A stretch of DNA of 56,672 bases from Bilophila wadsworthia ATCC 49260 (GTDB lineage: Bacteria; Desulfobacterota; Desulfovibrionia; Desulfovibrionales; Desulfovibrionaceae), in NCBI RefSeq assembly GCF_000701705.1, contig NZ_JNJP01000020.1, positions 1 to 56,672 of the forward strand, read 5' to 3'. Below, one piece after another: positions 49,924 to 56,672 of the stretch. Numbering within the stretch: position 1 is the stretch's first letter; every line of letters begins with the position of its first letter. The notes under the pieces were generated by a model. That model was not told the DNA's origin and did not search any database. It saw only the letters and a program-made list of their open reading frames with translations. Both the position numbers and the translations under genes were made by a program.

Positions 49924-51378
49924 CTAACAAGCGTCATCCGAAACGGATTGTTCCTTCCAGCGGCTCTCAGCACAGGGAAATGAACAATCCGGGCTCCAGA
50001 GCGTCACCCGGTCGCGCCCCGCCTGCTTGGACATGTAAAGCGCGGAATCCGCATACCGGAACAAATCGGAAATCGTCTTTTCGTTCTCCTCGGGCGTATC
50101 GATGGCTCTCGAAGACGTAAACCGATACCCTCCGGCGCTGATGCTGAAACGCACCTCCCGATCGGCATGGACGAGCGGCTTTGCCGTACAGGCCACCCGG
50201 ATCTCTTCAAGCTGGCGGAACAAGGCACCCTCATCGGCATCAGGCAGGAGCAGCACGAATTCATCCCCTCCGAGCCGTGCGAACGTCGCCGAGTCGGGGA
50301 GCATCCCTCTGGCAAGTTTTGCGAACTCCCGCAGGACCATATCCCCGGCGGCATGGCCGAACGTATCGTTGATGCCTTTGAAGCAATCCACGTCGATGAA
50401 CGCCAACCCAAACCCCTTCCCTTTCTCTTCCTGCACGCGCCGCAGCTCATCGGACAGCACCTCACGGAAGCGGCGGCGGTTCCAGAGGGCCGTGAGCGGA
50501 TCAATATAGGAAAGCTCACGCAGCATGAGGGCATTTTTTTGCAGGCTGCTGAGCATGACGTTGAGCATGGCCCGCAGTTCCGCGATTTCGTCATGCCCGC
50601 TGACGGCAATGGACGATTCCGCTTCGCCTTCCGCGACCCGGTGCGCGAACAGCGTGGTCTCACGGAGCGGCTGGCTCACCTTCTTCATCCCGTACCAGAT
50701 CCACATGAGCGCGATGAGGAATACGACCGCTATGGAAGCTCCCAACTCCTTCATATGGTATACGACAGAACGCTTGTACGCTTCGATTTGATGGGACTTC
50801 CGGTCAAGGATGCTGGTGATCCCCGACTCGACAAGCTTGATGATCTCACCAGCCCGTTTCTGGTAGGCGGCATTAAAAAGAAGGCGGCGGGCATACTCCA
50901 CATCGATTGTGTCCGATCCGCTGTGCAAACCGTCAGGGCACAAGGCTTCTCCCTTGCTCGCCTGCATGGCCTCGATTTCCGTAATCGACAGATCATCGGA
51001 ACGACGCAGGGCGGTCGCCAAAAACTCCATGTCTCCCCGGCTGGCTCCATAGCGCTCCAGCAGAGACGGAAGGCTGATCGTCTCTCCCGGCGCAAGGGAG
51101 CTCTTCCGGGGCACCCTCCCGGACCGCTGCGCAAGGATGTCGTAATACGCCCGCTCGGAAGCCTCATCGCCCGTATTGACGTATTCCCGCGCCTTGCGGG
51201 TCAGATCATAGGAACTCTGGAGCAATTCCCGGCTGACTTGCATCAGGTTCAGGTACTGGACGTCGGCCTCAACCATTTTCGTGAACGAGCTGTACACATT
51301 CCATGATAAGCCTGCCGTGACCATGATCGTTACGGTAAGCAGCAGGCCCAATAGAGACGTAACCCAACGGATGCTCAT
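49924..51378 (-). CDS. Membrane-bound diguanylate cyclase (HAMP-GGDEF)
   Basis: This 484-residue protein has an N-terminal helix (about residues 8-30), a helical periplasmic sensor (about 35-195), a second helix (GASIAVVFLIALMWIWYG, about 215-235), a HAMP linker and a GGDEF domain (about 300-465). The active site RLGGDEFVLLL is canonical, with DPLTALWNRR and IDVDCFKGINDTFGH, so c-di-GMP synthesis is expected. No clear RxxD inhibitory site precedes it. The ATG at 51378 has GAGGGAGGGG upstream. It lies between the Fe-S protein (101 bp downstream) and the EAL protein, all on the minus strand. Confidence 0.93.
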   Translation of the reverse strand: MSIRWVTSLLGLLLTVTIMVTAGLSWNVYSSFTKMVEADVQYLNLMQVSRELLQSSYDLTRKAREYVNTGDEASERAYYDILAQRSGRVPRKSSLAPGETISLPSLLERYGASRGDMEFLATALRRSDDLSITEIEAMQASKGEALCPDGLHSGSDTIDVEYARRLLFNAAYQKRAGEIIKLVESGITSILDRKSHQIEAYKRSVVYHMKELGASIAVVFLIALMWIWYGMKKVSQPLRETTLFAHRVAEGEAESSIAVSGHDEIAELRAMLNVMLSSLQKNALMLRELSYIDPLTALWNRRRFREVLSDELRRVQEEKGKGFGLAFIDVDCFKGINDTFGHAAGDMVLREFAKLARGMLPDSATFARLGGDEFVLLLPDADEGALFRQLEEIRVACTAKPLVHADREVRFSISAGGYRFTSSRAIDTPEENEKTISDLFRYADSALYMSKQAGRDRVTLWSPDCSFPCAESRWKEQSVSDDAC

Positions 51379-51544
51379 CCGCCCCTCCCTCAAACAGTCT
51401 GAACGGGACCCGCATTCCTCCGGAAACGGAGCGTACAGACAGCTCTTTGTTGAAAAGAGAATACACTAGAGATGTTCCTCAACGCCAGCACTTTATGGCA
51501 TCGCCTCATTTTCCGTTTACTGTTCCGCTCCCATGACGGAAAGG

Positions 51545-51583
51545 AAAGGCCATGTACGGGAAAGGTTCCCGTACATGGCCTTT
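51545..51583 (-). terminator. Terminator of the EAL-protein gene
   Basis: AAAGGCCATGTACGGGAA (51545-51562), loop AGG, and TTCCCGTACATGGCCTTT (51566-51583) form a perfect 18-bp stem about 60 bp after the stop. Confidence 0.85.
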
Positions 51584-51643
51584 TATACCGTTACAGAGAG
51601 TTTTTTGAATCCACAGGGGAAATCGCTTCGGCCTTCACAGGGC

Positions 51644-54577
51644 TTAAGGCTTCCGTTGCCAGGCTCCCTTCTTGTTTTCTTTTTCGTCCTGCAGAACTTT
51701 GCCTTTCTCCAAAAGCCCCTCAAACACGTCTCGCGGCATCGGCTTCGCGTAGTAGAAGCCCTGTGCATAATAACAGCCGAGCTCAATAAGCATTTCAGCC
51801 TGTTTCGCGTTCTCCACGCCTTCACAGATGACCTGCATACCCAGTTCCCCGGCCATGTGGATAACGTTGCCGATGACAATCCGTTCCCGCGTCCCGAACA
51901 TCCCGCGCCGCACGAAGCTGCGATCGAGCTTGAGCACGTCAGCCATCAGCTGCTGCAACTGGCCGAGGGAAGAATACCCAGATCCGAAATCGTCGATGGC
52001 GATCATGAAGCCGCGCTCTTTCAGCCGCAACACCTGCGCACAGACGATTTGGGGATTGCGCATGATCGCGCTCTCGGTGATTTCCAGTTCCAAAAGCGCA
52101 TGGGGTACATTGTGGCGATCCGCGATCGCCGCGACAAGTTCGGGAAATTCCGGGCTATCGAAATGCAGGCTTGAAAAATTGCAGGAAACGGGATTGACGG
52201 CCATCCCGCGCTCCAGCCACTCGCGCACGGTCCGGCAAACCAGTTCGTAAATGTACAAATCCACTTCGACCACAGAGCCGTTCCGCTCGAAAAACGGAAT
52301 AAAGCTTCCCGGCATAAGCAGGCCCCGCGTAGGGTGATTCCACCGGACCAATGCCTCGCTGCCGATGAGCGCGCCGTCCCGCATGTCCACCTTGGGCTGG
52401 AAATAGGCATCGAATTCGCCTTGGGACAGGGCGATCTCCAGCCTTCCTTCCAGTTCGCGCTGCAACAGCGCTTCCTGCCGCATCTTCTCGTCGTAAAGGA
52501 CAATGTTCTTCATCGTCTGCTTGGCGTTCCTGCGCGCGTAGTTGGCAAAATCCAACATGCGGTGCAAATCGAACCCTTCCGTCTCGTTCACCAAATAGAC
52601 ACCGAACACCGTGACGATCCGGTACGCCATGTCCTGCATACGCCGCCACTCGTCCAATTCCATGCCGATTTCTTCTATGCGCACAAGCAGGGATTCCCAG
52701 TCGGCATAACGCACCAGCAGGATGAAGTGGTCCGCCGATGCGCGGGCACAGCACTCCCCATCTTTGACGTTACGCTGCAGGATCGCGCCGAAGGCCCGCA
52801 AGATCTGATCGCCCACGGCGAAACCAAGGTTGTCGTTGATCGTCTTGAACTGATTGATATCCCCGTAGAGCAAGGCATAGCTTCCGCTCGGCGCTTTCCG
52901 GAGCAGCTTCCCGCACTCCACATAGAACTTGTTCATGTTGTCGAGGTTGGTCAGCCCGTCCCGATACAGCAAGGCCTGTATGCGATGGTTGCTCCTCGTC
53001 TTGATGGCGAGATTATAGACCAACAGCAGCAGGATCACCCCGAAAACCGCCAGCATCCCGCACCCGACCTCAATAAGGTGCTGGGCCACGAAATCGAGCA
53101 GCGTGATCTGGCGGGGCTTGGTGGTGTTCTTCAGCACCAGCTCGTCCATCCGTTCAGGGGCCGTATATTGGATGCACTTATCCAATATGGAGAGCAGGCG
53201 CGGGTCCGCACACTTGGAAATGCCGAAACAGATTTCGCTCGTGTACTTGCTCATGCTCGTGGCGGCCAAGGATTCGTAACGGCGTTCCGTAAGCAAATAG
53301 TTGGTCACATAGACGTTCGCGTAAACCGCATCCGCGTCGCCCTTGAGCAGCGCATCGAAACATTCCCGTACGTTCTTGTAAAAAATGATTTCCTTGCCTG
53401 GGTGATCCGCCGCCACATGCTCCGAGAACCAGTAGCCTCCTTGCAGAGCAATCCGTTCGATGGCTTGCGGCTGCTTGGTCCGCACAAGCATGATGGGCGC
53501 CCGCAGATAGTAACGGGTGGTATACATCTTGTTGCGCTCGTCCCAGAGGTAATCCCCCGTTACGGAGCAGACCATATCAATAAGCCCTTTCTTGACCTTT
53601 TCCAGCGCTTCGGCCTGATCTATCGGCTCAAAACGGAAACGCAACCCTGTGTACCTTGAAAAAGTGGACAGCAGATCCGATGTGACGCCGGAGAACATCC
53701 CGGTTTCCGTATCGGTATACTCCAGCGGCGCCCACGAAGGATCATACGCCGCGACAACCACATCCGCCTGTTTGAGGAACGCTTCCTCTTCCTTGGTGAA
53801 GACCGGCTGTTGCGCCATGCTGACGGCAAAATATTTGTCGTACAGCCGCATCATATAGTTGGGATCGCGCAGCACGATGGCATTCATCGCCGCATCAAGA
53901 CGGGCGAGCAAATCCGGCCTGTTCTTCGCCACAGCGACATACACCGGCTCCGGAGAGAACTGGGCAACGCTCCGGAACGTGCTGCTGCGGCCAAGGTGGG
54001 TGATGGCGACGCCGTCAAGCGTCCCGTCCTCAAGGGCGCTCAATAACGCCTGCGTCTCGGCATAGGGAACGATGATCGGTTTGACGCCGAACTTCTCGCA
54101 ATAACGCTGGAAACGCTCTCCGTCGCTGCTGCCCCGGATGATGCCGACCCGCATCCCTTGAAAGGAGCTGAAATCTTCGTAACCGTACCGTTTGTCGTCA
54201 ACTCTGACATTGAGGGTAACATAAAGCGTACCCATGGGCAGGTTGGAGAACAGAACCTCTTTTTCCCGTTCTTCCGTGCGGAACACGGCGGGGATCATGT
54301 CTATGTGCCCTTCCAAAAGCTGATGCCATGCGTTCTCCCAGCTGCCCTCATCCAGCATTTCATAACGCATCCCGCCGACCTTGGCGAGCTTCTGCAAAAA
54401 TTCGATATTGAAACCGATATATTCAGCGGACCGGCCACGGGACATGTAGTCCCCGTCCTCATAATACCCCACCCGGATGGAAACGGAGTTGTCGTCTGAC
54501 TGCGCGGGAAAGCAAAAGAACAAGCAGCACAAGACGATCGCCCCGGAAACGGATATCCCGTATCCATGCCTTCTCAT
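51644..54577 (-). CDS. Two-SBP-domain sensor with degenerate GGDEF and intact EAL (c-di-GMP phosphodiesterase)
   Basis: This 977-residue inner-membrane protein has a signal peptide and two type 3 solute-binding domains in the periplasm (about residues 30-250 and 260-510). A membrane helix follows (CGMLAVFGVILLLLVYNLAI). A GGDEF domain has its motif decayed to ASADHF, and an EAL domain (about 705-955) keeps EALVRW, LEITESA, IDDFGSGYSSL, KLDRSF, CEGVEN and AQGF. Synthesis is therefore lost and c-di-GMP hydrolysis retained. The ATG at 54577 starts the signal peptide. A good promoter lies at 54668-54695. The domain set parallels the hybrid kinase at 35.8 kb, suggesting shared sensing of amino-acid-like ligands. 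Confidence 0.92.
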   Translation of the reverse strand: MRRHGYGISVSGAIVLCCLFFCFPAQSDDNSVSIRVGYYEDGDYMSRGRSAEYIGFNIEFLQKLAKVGGMRYEMLDEGSWENAWHQLLEGHIDMIPAVFRTEEREKEVLFSNLPMGTLYVTLNVRVDDKRYGYEDFSSFQGMRVGIIRGSSDGERFQRYCEKFGVKPIIVPYAETQALLSALEDGTLDGVAITHLGRSSTFRSVAQFSPEPVYVAVAKNRPDLLARLDAAMNAIVLRDPNYMMRLYDKYFAVSMAQQPVFTKEEEAFLKQADVVVAAYDPSWAPLEYTDTETGMFSGVTSDLLSTFSRYTGLRFRFEPIDQAEALEKVKKGLIDMVCSVTGDYLWDERNKMYTTRYYLRAPIMLVRTKQPQAIERIALQGGYWFSEHVAADHPGKEIIFYKNVRECFDALLKGDADAVYANVYVTNYLLTERRYESLAATSMSKYTSEICFGISKCADPRLLSILDKCIQYTAPERMDELVLKNTTKPRQITLLDFVAQHLIEVGCGMLAVFGVILLLLVYNLAIKTRSNHRIQALLYRDGLTNLDNMNKFYVECGKLLRKAPSGSYALLYGDINQFKTINDNLGFAVGDQILRAFGAILQRNVKDGECCARASADHFILLVRYADWESLLVRIEEIGMELDEWRRMQDMAYRIVTVFGVYLVNETEGFDLHRMLDFANYARRNAKQTMKNIVLYDEKMRQEALLQRELEGRLEIALSQGEFDAYFQPKVDMRDGALIGSEALVRWNHPTRGLLMPGSFIPFFERNGSVVEVDLYIYELVCRTVREWLERGMAVNPVSCNFSSLHFDSPEFPELVAAIADRHNVPHALLELEITESAIMRNPQIVCAQVLRLKERGFMIAIDDFGSGYSSLGQLQQLMADVLKLDRSFVRRGMFGTRERIVIGNVIHMAGELGMQVICEGVENAKQAEMLIELGCYYAQGFYYAKPMPRDVFEGLLEKGKVLQDEKENKKGAWQRKP

Positions 54578-55203
54578 GCTCCGACCTTGTTCCTTGCCTC
54601 TAGTGTTATGTGAAGCGACATGCCCGAACATGCCGTTTGGCTCTGACCTTCCGGAACGCTGCCGGATCTTATATGTACCCTATATGTTTTCTCAAAGAAA
54701 TCATAGTGTTTTCGGAGAACATACCCTGTGCAAAAACACGGTTATCTGTTTTTTAAAAAAGGCCATTCAAACCCAAATCAGTCAAATAAAGAAACAACAT
54801 GTTTTTAGCAGTTTTAAATGACGGATAAAAACATACTAATGCGACAAAAAAAGATAACGGCTCTCCCCGCCGACTTCAGCAACGCGCATCTCCCCACACA
54901 CGGGACGTGGGAAGATGCCGTCATGGACATACTTCACGCACTATGGCAACGCGAGCAGCCCTGTCGGCAGGTATGGGGAGCCGAGAAAAAGCGTAGCCGA
55001 CCGATCCGCACAAAGGAGCACGCCCCAATCAACCAACGGCAACGGTGTTCCCCACAAGAAAGCCCGGCCACGCCATGCACAGGGCATCGGCGTTTGCCTG
55101 CCGGCACTGGTCCGTTCCGGTTCAGGCTGCCGCTTTCATCGAATCTCGGCGGTTGTGGCAAAGTGCGAGGGATGCTACTCCAATGAAACACAGGAGGTGC
55201 GTT
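54578..55203. other. Long divergent intergenic region, AT-rich then GC-rich
   Basis: The 626-bp region is AT-rich from about 54660 to 54860 and GC-rich after it. It contains an EAL-gene promoter, and a 12-bp inverted repeat GCATCTCCCCAC (54886-54897) / GTGGGAAGATGC (54907-54918) with one wobble. Short open frames on both strands here resemble nothing known and I do not call them. No riboswitch core was recognised. Confidence 0.5.
54668..54695 (-). promoter_or_regulatory. Candidate sigma-70 promoter of the EAL-protein gene
   Basis: Minus-strand TTGAGA (54695-54690), a 16-bp spacer and TATAAG (54673-54668), giving a leader of about 85 nt. Confidence 0.5.
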
Positions 55204-56211
55204 ATGAAAGACTGGACCCCTTCCGCCTTGCTCCACGCTTCCGGAATGTATTGGGAAAGCTGCGCCATCCACGCCGCCGTGCATCTGGACGTGTTCACCC
55301 CTCTGTCCGGCGGGCCGATGACCGTGACGGAACTCGCCGATCGGACAGGATGCGTCCCCCAAAGCCTCGACCGCCTTCTAACCGCCCTGTGTGCAATGGG
55401 CCTGTTGATCCGGCAAGGCGAAACCTGCGAACTGCCGCCCTTCTCGCGGGATCACCTGTGCCGGGGCAATCCCGGTTATCTCGGGCATATAGTGGAACAT
55501 CACCGCCATCTTATGCCCGGCTGGTCCAAGCTGGACGAGTCCGTCCGCGAGAACAGGCCGACCCGCCACCGCTCTTCCGTCGATACCGAAGATACGGGCG
55601 AGCGGGAAAGTTTCCTCATGGGGATGTACAACATCGCCAACGCACAGGCGGAACGCAGCGTTCCGCACATCGACCTTTCCGGCCGTTCCCACCTGCTCGA
55701 TCTCGGCGGCGCGACCGGGGCCTATGCCATCCACTTCTGCCGCCGCAACCCCGGCTTGAGCGCCACGGTTTTCGATCTCCCCACAACCCGCCCCTTTGCG
55801 GAACGCGTCATCGCCGACTCCGGCATGGCCGACCGGATCTCCTTCGCGGGCGGGGATTTTACCACCGAAGACCTTCCCGGCGGATTCGACGTGGCTTGGC
55901 TCTCCCAGATCCTGCACGGCGCGGGCTTTGACGAGTCCGCCAACATCGTGCGGAAGGCCGCGCAGTCGCTCGTCCCGGGCGGCCTCCTGCTCATTCAGGA
56001 ATTCATCCTCGACGACAACTGCAGCGGACCGCAGCATCCGGCGCTGTTCGATCTCAACATGCTTGTCGGAACGCCTGACGGGCAGTCCTATACAAGGCAG
56101 GAGCTTGCGGGATTCATGCGGAACGCGGGGCTTGAAGACATCCGCCGCCTCCCGCTGGATCTTCCTCAGGGGTGCGGCATCATGGCCGGAACGGTTCCGG
56201 TAGGGATGTAA
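55204..56211 (+). CDS. SAM-dependent O-methyltransferase (family 2, hydroxyneurosporene/ASMT-like)
   Basis: This 335-residue protein has an N-terminal winged-helix dimerisation domain (about residues 8-85, VTELADRTGCVPQSLDRLLTAL) and a class I SAM fold (about 160-320) with motif I LLDLGGATGAYA, an acidic VFDLPTT after strand 2, and GGDF. LSQILHG holds a His near the usual catalytic position of plant-type O-methyltransferases. GGAGG seven bases upstream fixes the ATG at 55204, well inside a longer open frame. The acceptor is unknown. The gene stands alone and ends at a hairpin repeat. Confidence 0.85.
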   Translation: MKDWTPSALLHASGMYWESCAIHAAVHLDVFTPLSGGPMTVTELADRTGCVPQSLDRLLTALCAMGLLIRQGETCELPPFSRDHLCRGNPGYLGHIVEHHRHLMPGWSKLDESVRENRPTRHRSSVDTEDTGERESFLMGMYNIANAQAERSVPHIDLSGRSHLLDLGGATGAYAIHFCRRNPGLSATVFDLPTTRPFAERVIADSGMADRISFAGGDFTTEDLPGGFDVAWLSQILHGAGFDESANIVRKAAQSLVPGGLLLIQEFILDDNCSGPQHPALFDLNMLVGTPDGQSYTRQELAGFMRNAGLEDIRRLPLDLPQGCGIMAGTVPVGM

Positions 56212-56215
56212 AAAT

Positions 56216-56318
56216 GTGGGGGAGGGAGCCTTTTAAAAAAGGCTCCCTCCCCCACGCCCCCACCCGCGAAAATTTCGACTGGTGGGGAGGTTACACAAAA
56301 GGAGTTCCGTTGCATCGA
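56216..56318 (+). repeat. Dispersed hairpin repeat, tail-B type; terminator of the methyltransferase
   Basis: A perfect 19-bp stem GTGGGGGAGGGAGCCTTTT (56216-56234) / AAAAGGCTCCCTCCCCCAC (56237-56255) with an AA loop is followed by tail B (TTCGACTGGTGGGGAGG then GGAGTTCCGTTGCATCGA). It abuts the end of the IS200-like element. Confidence 0.8.
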
Positions 56319-56321
56319 AAA

Positions 56322-56672
56322 AAGAACCCACCGGCCTAGCCGGTGGTTCTTCATCTGCGCCTGTAAGGCTCTGTTACCAGCAGCGCCCTAACAGGCGCAT
56401 AGCGAATCTGGCATCGGCATTTCTGTTACTTGCGGCCCGTGAACGGGCTACCCGGGTAGGGAAGGCAAAGCTGCGTACCCAGTTTATCCTCTTCCAGCTG
56501 TTTCTTTATGTAATCCCTAATCTTCTCTTTGTTCTTGCCTACCGTATCCACGTAGTAGCCCCGGCACCAGAATTCACGATTGCGGTATTTGAACTTCAGA
56601 TCGCCAAATCGTTCATACAGCATCAGGCCGCTTTTACCCTTCAGATACCCCATAAATCCCGACACACTCATC
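56322..56672 (-). mobile_element. IS200/IS605-family element, right-end part (continues beyond window)
   Basis: The region holds the 3' part of a Y1 transposase gene and, outside it, a subterminal hairpin typical of this group: AAGAACCCACCGGC (56322-56335) / GCCGGTGGTTCTT (56339-56351), one bulged base. A second 9-bp pair TGCGCCTGT (56356-56364) / ACAGGCGCA (56391-56399) lies between hairpin and stop codon. No terminal inverted repeats or target duplication are expected for this family. The left end is outside the window. Confidence 0.75.
56426..56672 (-). CDS. tnpA: IS200-type transposase TnpA (partial, C-terminal part)
   Basis: At least 81 residues are visible, from a point inside the protein to the stop at 56426. 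The stretch SVSGFMGYLKGKSGLMLYER matches the conserved helix of Y1 HUH transposases, and IRDYIKKQLEED carries the expected catalytic tyrosine. FWCRGYYVDTVG is also typical. The full protein is usually about 140-150 residues; the N-terminal HUH motif lies beyond the window, so the apparent first Met is internal. Whether it is intact cannot be told. Confidence 0.9.
   Translation of the reverse strand, partial: MSVSGFMGYLKGKSGLMLYERFGDLKFKYRNREFWCRGYYVDTVGKNKEKIRDYIKKQLEEDKLGTQLCLPYPGSPFTGRK

Noticed and set aside
54818..55186. Possible short gene upstream of the methyltransferase
   Set aside because: No ribosome site, composition typical of non-coding GC-rich DNA, and no similarity I recognise.
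54880..55203. Riboswitch in the long leader of the methyltransferase
   Set aside because: I looked for cobalamin and SAM riboswitch core motifs and found no convincing match; only a 12-bp inverted repeat is visible.
1..56672. CRISPR arrays, tRNA or rRNA genes
   Set aside because: No regularly spaced direct repeats, no tRNA cloverleaf landmarks and no rRNA sequence were seen.

Overview
The window looks like a chromosomal segment of a sulfate- or sulfite-reducing member of the Desulfovibrionaceae (Desulfovibrio/Bilophila type). The evidence is a desulfoferrodoxin - rubredoxin - rubredoxin:oxygen oxidoreductase block next to a cytochrome bd oxidase, an iron-dependent alcohol dehydrogenase, a GC-rich coding style with AT-rich promoter islands, and a gene that needs selenocysteine decoding. 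The exact species cannot be fixed from sequence reading alone.

Layout. 0.3-6.4 kb: a secreted alpha/beta-hydrolase-fold protein converges on the str operon (rpsL-rpsG-fusA, minus strand), followed by a divergent Fe-alcohol dehydrogenase. 6.8-11 kb (minus): a CorC-like CBS protein and a three-gene ABC-2 exporter. 11.2-14.1 kb: trpF-trpB-trpA. 14.2-18.8 kb: a 1021-residue protein with a degenerate PHP-like motif and a membrane region, then holB. 19.0-23.6 kb: oxygen defence (dfx-rub-roo, cydAB). 23.9-26.9 kb (minus): a small DMT transporter and a class A penicillin-binding protein. 27.2-30.6 kb: hisD, purC, fabI and a tiny membrane protein. 30.7-31.6 kb (minus): two HesB/IscA-like genes, one of which is interrupted by an in-frame TGA exactly where its neighbour has its conserved cysteine. 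32.0-34.6 kb: pyrR, rarA and a PlsC-like acyltransferase, then agmatinase (minus). 35.8-41.3 kb: a hybrid histidine kinase, a receiver-HPt protein and a receiver-HD-GYP protein. 41.6-44.3 kb: a GntR regulator and an ArnT-like membrane glycosyltransferase. 44.4-48.3 kb: a Crp/Fnr regulator divergent from a DASS transporter and an arylsulfotransferase. 48.5-54.6 kb (minus): a NapH-like Fe-S membrane protein, a GGDEF protein and a two-sensor degenerate-GGDEF/EAL protein. 55.2-56.7 kb: an O-methyltransferase and the edge of an IS200-type element.

The main discovery is the tandem HesB-like pair at 30.7-31.6 kb. The TGA copy keeps its reading frame, family residues and Cys-rich tail after the TGA, and has a 5-bp GC-rich hairpin 20 nt downstream of it, as expected of a bacterial SECIS. 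It should be annotated as a selenoprotein rather than missed or called a pseudogene. A second theme is a dispersed repeat family: large G/C-rich terminator-like hairpins followed by one of two conserved tails, with eight copies (one degenerate, one cut by the window edge) in 56 kb.

Several genes fit one lifestyle: an anaerobe that meets oxygen (SOR, Roo, bd oxidase), uses c-di-GMP and phosphorelay sensing of small ligands (three periplasmic-binding domains in two sensors, plus GGDEF, EAL and HD-GYP outputs), and may handle aryl sulfates (arylsulfotransferase with a DASS carrier).
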